A DNA stretch of 64,000 bases from Incurvaria masculella (lineage: Eukaryota; Arthropoda; Insecta; Lepidoptera; Incurvariidae). The notes below the pieces were generated by a model. The model did no database searches, was not told the origin of the DNA, and was given only the letters and a program-made list of their open reading frames with translations. A program made the position numbers and the translations under genes. The stretch is from the NCBI GenBank assembly GCA_946894095.1, contig OX335657.1, forward strand, positions 9,486,001 through 9,550,000, given 5' to 3'. Below, piece by piece: positions 55,990 through 64,000 of this stretch; position 1 is the first letter of the stretch; the number at the start of each line of letters is the position of its first letter.

Positions 55990-56518
55990 GCTGAGATAAA
56001 TAGTCTTAACCGAAACTAAGCCCCGATTGCACGAACACGTCAATTTTAGTGAACCGCATTGAGTTCCTTCCATACTATCCATACAAAGTGACGTGATCAT
56101 ACGTTGAAAATCGTTTTGATTGTTTGTTCTTTAGTGCACTCGGCCCTAAGGCTGAGATAAATAGTCGTAACAAAAACTAAGACTAACGAAAAGTAGTACT
56201 TTGTGACGTCACTTTGATACATTTTGTATGGACGAAATCTCAAAGTAATGCAAATTGACGTCACAAAGTACTACTTTTCGTTAGTCTTAGTTTCTGTTAC
56301 GACTATTTATCTCAGCCATAGCCCCGGTTGCACGAAGAGACGGCCGAGTTAATCAATGTTCAAACACGTCACTTTTAGTGAACCACATGGAGTTCCTTCC
56401 ATATATAGTGTCCATAGAAAGTGACCTATTTGATCATACTTTGACGATGATTTTGATTTTTTGTCCTTTCGTGCACTCGGCCCTTAGTTTCTCTTACGAC
56501 TATTTATCTCAGCCTAAG
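55990..56518. mobile_element. Nested MITE-E / MITE-F block
   Basis: Order: MITE-E end (55990-56019), MITE-F (56020-56146), complete MITE-E palindrome (56147-56320), MITE-F again in the same orientation (56321-56486), MITE-E end (56487-56518). MITE-F is marked by TTGCACGAA and GTGCACTCGGCCC. MITE-E arms are nearly perfect (GCTGAGATAAATAGTCGTAAC). Confidence 0.8.
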
Positions 56519-57038
56519 AGTGCGCTACTGCTCAGATGTTACCGTCGAATTCATAGCGAATTAGCGATCAAGTCGAAATGTTATATCGAGAGACTAATAA
56601 AAACACATCTCTGTTTATCGATCGAACGGCCAGCGCTCACGTCATCGTTCTAGTTTCCGTGCCTGTGGCCTATTGCTTGTATTTGCGTGATATTTTGTAT
56701 TTTATATGACGTATCTGCACGAGTACATACCAGCTCGAATACAACCCTTGACCGAACAAATTGTTCGCATAGGTCAGGATTTCTTAAACTGGGGTCCATG
56801 GAACCCTTGTCGTGGCATGAGTGCTGATGGTCCATGTTTAATACGATAACAATGAATACTGCGCGTGATAGATTAAAAAAATTACGTCTCTTTACTTTTT
56901 CTGTAGTAATAAATATAAAGTAGTTTTTTCATAATGCCTTGTCCTCTTTCCCTTCAAGTGAGTTCGAATGGGGTTCGTAATAATTTTGAAATTCCTCGAG
57001 GGATCCATGACTACGAAAAGGTTAAGAAACCCTGGCAT
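56519..57038. other. Unassigned 520 bp
   Basis: No feature recognised. Confidence 0.4.
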
Positions 57039-57229
57039 AGGTTGAGATAAATAGTCACAACTGAAACTAAGACTAACAAAAAGTGATACTTTCTCGATCG
57101 TATGCACTTGTATTCTGAAATAACGAAGGCCTTTCGCCGTTTGTTAGTCTAGTTGACAATTCTAGTGAGATCACATCAATAAATCGACGCGATGTTGCCC
57201 GATGAGTTGAGCCAAAAGTGATACTTTCT
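57039..57229. repeat. MITE-E end with a duplicated-target insertion
   Basis: A MITE-E fragment (57039-57094) is followed by a 119-bp insertion (57095-57213) flanked by the 16-bp direct repeat AAAAGTGATACTTTCT (57079-57094 and 57214-57229). The inserted segment is an inverted, internally deleted version of 57533-57862. Confidence 0.75.
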
Positions 57230-57532
57230 GGTGTCAAAAGTGACATTTCCTCCATGCCTTAATTTCATTTCATTTTTCATTTCATTTATTTAAACTTTTT
57301 GGTAGTCAAACTACACCAAGTTACGTCACAAAGATCCGCGGATTCGATCAACCCAGTAGAGAAGAACCCGCAAAGAAACGTGCGGAGAAATGTTACATAA
57401 CATATTTTTCCGTCCACAATTATGAAATCCATACTTAGATCTAAATGCTACTGCCAAACAATTCCTTGGTCGAACAGATTAAGGCAAAGAACAAAGAACA
57501 ATAGAAACAGCAACTAATATAGCAAATAATAT
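57230..57532. other. Unassigned 303 bp
   Basis: A few ATTTC repeats at 57266-57290; otherwise nothing recognised. Confidence 0.4.
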
Positions 57533-57723
57533 TTGGCTCAACTCATCGGGCAACATCGCGTCGATTTATTGATGTGATCTCACCCTGCATTCCGAAATGC
57601 GTACATTGCTAATATCACAGATAAAGCGAATACAGTGAATACTTGTGTTCTGAATTGATATCACTGCTCATAGCTACAATCGCACGATATCAAATCGTAA
57701 CGAGTTTGAGCAGACATATGTGT

Positions 57724-57747
57724 ACCCTAACCTAACCTAACCTAACT
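57724..57747 (-). repeat. Short TTAGG-type array
   Basis: About four CCTAA units inside the left foldback arm. The right arm has a single AGTTAGGTT at the matching place. Another run of about three units lies at 59022-59041. Confidence 0.85.
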
Positions 57748-58052
57748 ACCTCGAAAATGCCTTGTAGGTGTCGAGAGTGGTTATTTCAGGCCTAGAATGG
57801 TCTAACCTAGACTAACAAACGGCGAAAGGCCTTCGTTATTTCAGAATACAAGTGCATACGATCAGAGAATGACAGCCATTTGACAGCGTACACGGCGAAA
57901 TTACTTTTAACCGTGAGTGCTTTGTACGATCTGTGTGCGGTCTAGGCACGTCCCTTATGTCAAAATTACCTTTACGGGAGTAATTCGGAACCGTCGTGTA
58001 CGCGTACATTGTGAATCCTCCGCAATATACGCATTTCGGAATGCAGTGTCAG

Positions 58053-58363
58053 ATGGACTGGTCCGTGGACGGATGTGCTGACAGTGCAATGGGCGCCCCG
58101 CTGTACACAGAACGGCCGGGCTCGGACGGGCGGTGGCGGCGGACAAATCGGCCCGTCCGGGGTCTTTGACTCGACTCATTGTTGAGCCGAAGGTGGGCCA
58201 GTGGTGTGAAGCGCGCCGCGGAACCGGTTCACGAGTCGACCGCACCACCACCGCCGTACCCTCCTCCCCTCGCCTCCCCCCCGCCCCCCCGCTGCCGCCG
58301 CCGCGTCGCAACGTACGCCTGGGTGCATCACGGTTCAACCCCACTGGAGTGCTTATTTCTTGA
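58053..58363. other. GC-rich loop of the foldback
   Basis: Very GC-rich with a CCGCCGCC run at its right side and a 129-codon minus-strand frame extending into the arm. It resembles the other GC islands of the window. I infer captured DNA but cannot name a source. Confidence 0.4.
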
Positions 58364-58726
58364 CTTACACTGCCTTCCGAAATGCGTATATTGCGGATAA
58401 TTCACAATGTGCGCGTGCACGGCCATTCCGAATTGCTTATATTCACTCCCGTGAACGTCATGTTGACATAAGGGACTTGACTCTAGACCGCACACAGATT
58501 GTACACAACGCTCACGGTTGAGAGCATGTGCGCGGTGTACGCTGTCAAATGGCTGTCATCGGCGTGTTTATCTGTAGTTCTCTGATTGTGTGAACTTATA
58601 TTCAATAACGAAGGCTTTTCGCCGTTTGTTAGTCTAGTTGACAATTCTAGGCCTGCAATAACCACTCTCGACACTTACAAGGCATTTTCGAGGTAGTTAG
58701 GTTCTGACACATATGTATGCTCAATA

Positions 58727-60859
58727 GCGGACAAACAGATAAGAGGAAGTGACAATGTATGTAAAAACGCAATTTCATGTATGAATTGATAAAAATAACC
58801 GTACATATTTTTGAGAATGAGAAAAAATATAAATAAAATTTTTAAAGCGAAAGAACCTTTTTTGGGCAAATTTATTTCTCACGGGAAAACCACTAAAAGT
58901 TGAAGGTAAGCCGTAAACATCAGAAAATACGCTCCCAAGCGTTTAAAAATGGCGGTGTCCATGACGATCGCAGCCGATCCAAGAGTCAGCTGGGTTGGCG
59001 GAGTAAATGACGTGCCGGTGCCAACCTAACCTAACCTAACCCTCCCGCTGAACATTACCGCACACCATCTCCGAGAACGAGCAGCAATTCATGATGCTCT
59101 TCATACAAACATAGTAGTTTATTAATAATTTTAATTTGTTTGTATTACGCGCTTTATTTCTTCGTTCTTGCTAAGTCTATCGCAACGCTATACAGACGCA
59201 ATACTCCAGTCTGACACAGACGGGCGATATCTCGGATTTCACCAACGAAATATTTTTTTGTATATTTCCGAGAGCATATCGCATGGATACAACTCGAGCG
59301 GCGAAGGAGGGGCGAAAGAGAAAATCAGTAGTCTCAATCTATTACGAGGAGCCGATCCGTCGCGTCGCGGGACACAGAACAGAGAAGGAAGGTGCGATTA
59401 TTTGGGCGATACCCGGGTCGCTGTCGTGTAGACATTATTGTCCATATACATAAGCATACGGGAAAACGACCGCGTGTCGTGTGCCACACAGTCCAACTAT
59501 CATGGTCGCGTGCGAATGTGCTCCTGGGGTGCGTTTGCCCTCCCATCAAGACAGACCTCCAAATCGTCTAACATAGTCGTTTACTTGTCGTACGCTGCCG
59601 CTATTCGGTTGCCAGTCAGTTACTCGATGGCCATGTAAATACGTCAAAGATGGGTTGGTAGATTAAGCAAATCGGCCACAGCGGGTCTCGCTGGCACATC
59701 TCCTTTCTTTTTTGATCTGAGGTCGCGGGACCTACACACGTGTACGGCTTCATGTATTATTCAGAAGCCGCGGAGCGCCCTTCAGGAGAGACGTTCGTTT
59801 CCTACCCGCTGCCGTTCAGACGAATTCCTCGCAAAGATATTAACTTCGCGGATTACACGGGATTGCGCTCCACAGCTGGCTTCACTAGAATTGGCTTCGG
59901 ATTACGTCTCTGTGAGAGAGGAAAGCCGCTCTGGAGGACTTTTTGTTGGACAGGTCCTTCGTAGTCGGTCGGCCGCACTGCCCTTCGCGATCCGATTCGA
60001 CGTAGGTAGCGATTGCTTCATCGCCACTCCAGAAAGAGATCAATCTTGCGAAACGCTGAAAAAGGCTCGCTCTTATTTCTAGCAGATTAAAATATATAAG
60101 TATTCGGTGCGAAATTGAGAAATCCGAGTGAACGTTGGCGTTAGGCACAAATTACATGAATCTCTTAGCTAGCAACAAAGAGGCGCGTAATCCGCCAGGG
60201 TTTCGCAAGAGTTTCGTGCTAATTTCGCGCGATTTTCCGCGAAGCTATCACTGCCTTTGTTGTCTTTGACTTTGGGTGAAGTGTTTATCTATCGTCTGTC
60301 GACTTGCTCGCCCATTGATAGTGGCACATGAAAAGTACCTACCTTCGTACCGACATAGTGGTGCGTGCTTAGCTCTTTCGTGCCAATCCATTTTAAGGAT
60401 TTCCTCTCAAAGGGGACTCCATTGAAGGGCTCCGACCGCGCAAAGGAATACTGGGGATTGTTATCGTTGCGTCTTTGTTCGCCGCAGATTGTGAAGCATT
60501 GTGAAGCTCCGCGGCGACCACTTAGGAGATTGGCTCTCTTTGTCTCGAGCTGTTGGCTTCTTTGTCTCGCTCGGTGACAGCCGGGGCGGGGTCGCGGGGT
60601 GGGGGGGGGGGCACGGCGGAGGCGACGCGTGAGTTATTGCCGCCGACGACGGCTGTGGAAGCCTCCGCGAAGACACGACCGACTATAATGCGTGCAGAGT
60701 GCTAGCCATAGACAAAAATTATAGAAGTATGTAAACGATGGCTACATTTTATGATTCTGCGCTGTCCGGCTCCGCTCGGAACAGTATAGAAAAGGCTATT
60801 GTGGGATATACAGTAACCTAGGTCACTGTCCGGCCTGTAAACTATATCTATGCAAAAAA
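58727..60859. other. Unassigned 2.1 kb
   Basis: GC-rich patches at 59330-59560 and 60580-60680 (with a poly-G run at 60599-60611). A 74-codon frame at 59740-59964 starts at GTG and has no recognisable domain. No supported gene. Confidence 0.35.
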
Positions 60860-61132
60860 CCGACAAATTGCGAGTCGGACTCGCACATGAAGGGTTCCGT
60901 GCCATCAACACCAAAAAATCACGTTTTTTGTATGGGGCCCCCCTTTAATTTTTAAATGTTTTTTAAATTTTACCTATTTGTTGTTAAAGCGGCAAAATAA
61001 ATACACATCCTGTGAAAATTTCAGCTGCCTACCAATTACGGTTCATGAGATACAGCCCTGTGACAGACGGACGGACGGACAGCGGTGGTTTAGTAATAGG
61101 GTTCCGTTTTCACCCTTTGGGTACGGAACCCT
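60860..61132 (-). mobile_element. MITE-A, complete
   Basis: CCGACAAATTGCGAGTCGG to GGGTACGGAACCCT with flanking A-runs; canonical body. Confidence 0.9.
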
Positions 61133-61688
61133 TAAAATCGAGTCGATCAGTTGCTCAGTTGCTTCGTGACAGAAGGCCAAGCCAACCCAGACTTTCACAA
61201 ATATGTTTGCAGGGATATGAGTAGGAATTAAACGATGATCAATTTGAATAACGAGGCAGAAAATTATGGCCGTTGTCTGAGAGATAGGGAAGGCACATGA
61301 TTGCATTAACGTAGTAGGTGTCGCTGTCTTACTTAAAATGAATTGGAAAACGGTAATGACGTAACCATAAAACAAACAAATTATCAATAATATCATTTCA
61401 CTACATTAATAGCTGCTGTAATAGTAGCTGTAGCATTCCAGTCAGTGGTTTTAATAATTGTGCTTAAATTTTTTCGGTTTCGATTTTGGGGCGATATTTT
61501 TAACGAAATCGAGGCAACATAGATGCAAACATTTCCGATAACGTGTTATCGCGCAAGAGTTTGTTGCCCTACAAATTGAAGTCGTGGGAACCGATCGAAT
61601 TACGATATCTCTAGACTGCGTGATAGAGATCAGTTAAGTGGCGTATGGGTAACGTATGGGCGATGTTTAATGGGTATATTTAGTTTTT
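61133..61688. other. Unassigned 556 bp
   Basis: No feature recognised. Confidence 0.4.
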
Positions 61689-61959
61689 AGGGTTCCGTAC
61701 CCAAAGGGTCCTAACGTTACCCTATTACTAAGCCTCCGCTGTCCGTCCGTCCGTTACAGGGCTGTATCTCATGAACCGTAAGAGGTAGACAACTGAATTT
61801 TTCACTAAGTGTGTATTAATTTTGCCGCTATAGCAACAAATAGGTAAAATTAAATAATGATAAAAAAGGGGGCCCATCCAAAAAGTGTTTTTTTTTATGT
61901 TTAAACTTGTACTATGGTACGGAACCCTTCGTCTGCGAGTCCGACTCGCACTTGGCCGG
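61689..61959 (+). mobile_element. MITE-A, complete
   Basis: AGGGTTCCGTACCC to CACTTGGCCGG, T-runs at both ends, short GTCC tract. Confidence 0.9.
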
Positions 61960-62609
61960 TTTTATATTCTAAGCTACGAAGGACCGAGCATTAGAAGTTT
62001 TTTTTGCATATGGTCGCGTTGTGACGCTTTTGAACTTGAATTCGCCAATCACGACGCCCAATGACCATTAGGTCACCTGCGACCCGGCGCGGCGGCCGGC
62101 GTGCATGAGAATTTAGTTCACGAATTGCGGGCGAGCGCATAAAAAAGTTCTGGCACCGTGTCGCCGGGGCGCACCCGACCTTGGTTCGCGCTTGCAACAG
62201 CCGTGTCAAGGAAAAGCCGCTCGCGGGCGGATTTCCCTCCGACCCGCCATCCCCTCCCCACCCCGCCCCGCCGCCGCCGCCGCCCTGCTACATTTTCCAC
62301 ATCGCCGCCCACCCACGCCCGCCGCGCCTGTGAACTTGCGTACGCCGCTACAAATACAATTCTGCGTTTGTTGAATACGAAATCTAAAAACGTAGCGTTC
62401 CCAAAATTGTCTCCTGTGCCTAGTTCTGGAACAAGAACCGATCGTTCCTACACGAATCTTATTTATAGTTACTTTATTCACTTTCATCAATAAACGCCAA
62501 AATCAAACAAACGGAGAAAAATCAAACACCTACGTTTTTTTTTCCCTTTTTTTTTTTATTTAATGCATACGACATTACTGTTATGGTTGTACGACGAGAT
62601 CTACATTGA
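61960..62609. other. Unassigned, with GC island
   Basis: 62070-62345 is CpG-rich with GCCGCC runs; frames of up to 111 codons are not recognisable. Confidence 0.35.
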
Positions 62610-62788
62610 AGAATGAACGATGGTCGAAGCGGCAATGAAGATTGTCCGTGTTTCCATCCAGTTCATTGTAGCCGAGCAATATAAGGAAGGTCCTGGCATG
62701 GCACCTAGTTCCTATGTGGTGTGTTAGGCTAATATCTGACGGTCATTTTGGTATTAGCCATCCATGTCCAGTTACATAAAAAAATCTG
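62610..62788 (+). mobile_element. SINE-X 3' half
   Basis: From GAACGATGGTCGAAGCGG to CCAGTTACATAAAAAAA. The wording (GAGCAATATAAGGAAGG) matches the 5S-headed copies at 8440 and 30571 rather than the tRNA-headed ones. Confidence 0.85.
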
Positions 62789-63468
62789 ATTTTGAAAACA
62801 ATCAGAAATGGTTGTTGGTAAAATCTGCTACCTTTTGATCACGTATCCACTGCTCTAACCGCTGATTAATCAAGTTCAATCCGGGCTGAAATCTACTTTG
62901 GTGACGACTATAGCAATTAGGTTGATATCTAAATCATTCAGTCAAAATGTCTTAGCACAGGATCAATATGCGAAACTAGCGCCATCTAGTAGCAGACAGG
63001 GGAAGCATTCTGTCGATTCGAATGTAATCGAGAAATTCGCTTGCTGACGTAATTGTCGCGATAGCACGTAGACGTTCAACGTAGATGTCGTTGGATGACC
63101 TCAAATCTACAACGCTTCTTTTAGATCCGACCATATCCTAGCTATGCTATGCAGGCGATGTTAGTCACGTGTGGATGACGCACGTTACAGTCGATCGTTG
63201 ATGGTAGTTTCAACGAACGGAGAGTTACGTAACATTGTGGGAACACACGTCGGAAGTCTTCACGGAAGCGATGCATTTTCGCACGAACGCGTCGCGTCTA
63301 AACTACGGCCTCCAACTTGCAGAGTTTTCGCCGAACCCGACCAAGTTGGGCCGTGAATCGCAATCAGGGCGAGTTCGCCTTTGTTTTTGCCAGCGCTCCG
63401 TGAGATTTAGGGCGAGTCTATTAAGATAGAGCGTTGCGCAGCGTCGAGCTAGCCGCAGGACTTACAAA
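62789..63468. other. Unassigned 680 bp
   Basis: No gene recognised; frames of about 60 codons only. Confidence 0.4.
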
Positions 63469-63940
63469 TAAGGCGTCGTCCCGATTGAACGCGATCATCG
63501 CAAGTTCGCGTAAACTTCGCTCTCGCGAACTGGCCAATCAATCGCACTGGTGTCGAAAAGCTGTCCTAATCAAGCGCGACGAAAATGTTCGATATCAATT
63601 CGCGCGAGCTTAGTTCACGAGAACATACGATCAAATATGTTATATTTCGAACGGGTGTCCTAATTTACATCGGCGCGATAATCGCGTTGCGTCGTCAGTG
63701 AGCGGAGATTCATCAGCCAGCAAAATATAAGATGATCCAGCATATTCCCGAAATTAAAAACTGGACTCGTCCAGTCCAGTTTTTAATTTAAAGCCAATGC
63801 AATTCAAAATGCTCGCGTTTGCACCCGTGACCGTGCGAACGACTATATAATAGGACACCTAATTTTGTTATAGCGCGGTGATCGCGTCGAGACATTTGCG
63901 CTATGATCGCGTATTCGCGTTCAATTAGGACGACGCCTAA
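63469..63940. mobile_element. TIR element with CGTCGTCC ends
   Basis: AAGGCGTCGTCCCGATTGAA at the left faces TTCAATTAGGACGACGCCT at the right, and nearby GATCGCG blocks extend the pairing to about 45 bp. An inner hairpin (AATTAAAAACTGGAC and complement) lies at about 63756-63792. Non-coding. Confidence 0.65.
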
Positions 63941-64000
63941 GATGACGAATATTAAAAGTGCGACAGGCCATTTCCATGCCGTTTGCGCGAGTCGACAGTC

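Larger units (their letters stand above)
57700..58726. mobile_element. Large foldback with GC-rich loop
   Basis: Left arm about 57700-58052 and right arm about 58364-58726 are inverted copies; paired blocks include CAAACGGCGAAA/TTTCGCCGTTTG, CTCGAAAATGCC/GGCATTTTCGAG and CGCATTTCGGAA/TTCCGAAATGCG. Arms are about 355 bp with small gaps. The loop (58053-58363) is GC-rich and unlike the arms. No transposase. The left arm also holds ACCTAACCTAACCTAACC, absent from the right arm. Confidence 0.8.

Noticed and set aside
62820..62890. tRNA-like A box (TTAGAGCAGTGG on the minus strand)
   Set aside because: I could not find a matching B box or a foldable cloverleaf.

Overview
This is a repeat-dominated eukaryotic window, most likely from a moth or butterfly (Lepidoptera). 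Four things support that. It carries at least fifteen copies of a MITE with an internal (GTCY)n microsatellite, a class described in Lepidoptera. It carries short TTAGG arrays, the usual insect telomere motif. It carries non-autonomous Helitrons that follow the A|T insertion rule. Two non-LTR retrotransposons of the Jockey/CR1 type lie in an AT-rich background. I see no bacterial gene, operon, CRISPR array or complete host protein-coding gene, and I do not know the species or chromosome.

Layout. 1-8.8 kb holds (GTCY)n MITEs, a composite element with 100-bp satellite units flanked by an 8-bp direct repeat (2747-5254), a Helitron with a 46-bp minisatellite, SINEs and a foldback element. 8.8-17.5 kb is mostly unassigned, with GC-rich islands, two tandem repeats and a TTAA-flanked MITE nested in a SINE. 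17.5-22.8 kb has a broken Jockey-like LINE, SINEs and nested MITEs. 22.8-36.5 kb has more SINEs, (GTCY)n MITEs, palindromic MITEs, a Helitron containing an expanded TTAGG array, and a small element with perfect 28-bp inverted repeats. 36.5-51 kb has scattered elements, an RTE-like LINE 3' end, a piggyBac-like palindrome, a tRNA-like sequence and the best host-gene candidate: a GC-rich first exon at 44430-44560 with an upstream in-frame stop and a strong donor site. 51-64 kb has a second LINE inserted in a TTAA MITE, nested palindromic MITEs, a large inverted repeat with a GC-rich loop (57.7-58.7 kb) and more MITEs.

Working together. These parts do not form a pathway. What connects them is layered transposition. 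Several insertions can be dated relative to each other, because empty and filled versions of the same target are both present. Family names below are working labels: MITE-A = (GTCY)n MITE; MITE-C = TTAA-flanked MITE with GGTGGCCC ends; MITE-E and MITE-F = palindromic MITEs; SINE-X = a SINE body carrying either a tRNA-like or a 5S-rRNA-like head. All homology statements come from reading the sequence; no search was run. The most notable observations are the shared-body SINE with two head types, the composite satellite-bearing element, the in-element TTAGG expansion and the foldback cluster at 57-59 kb.
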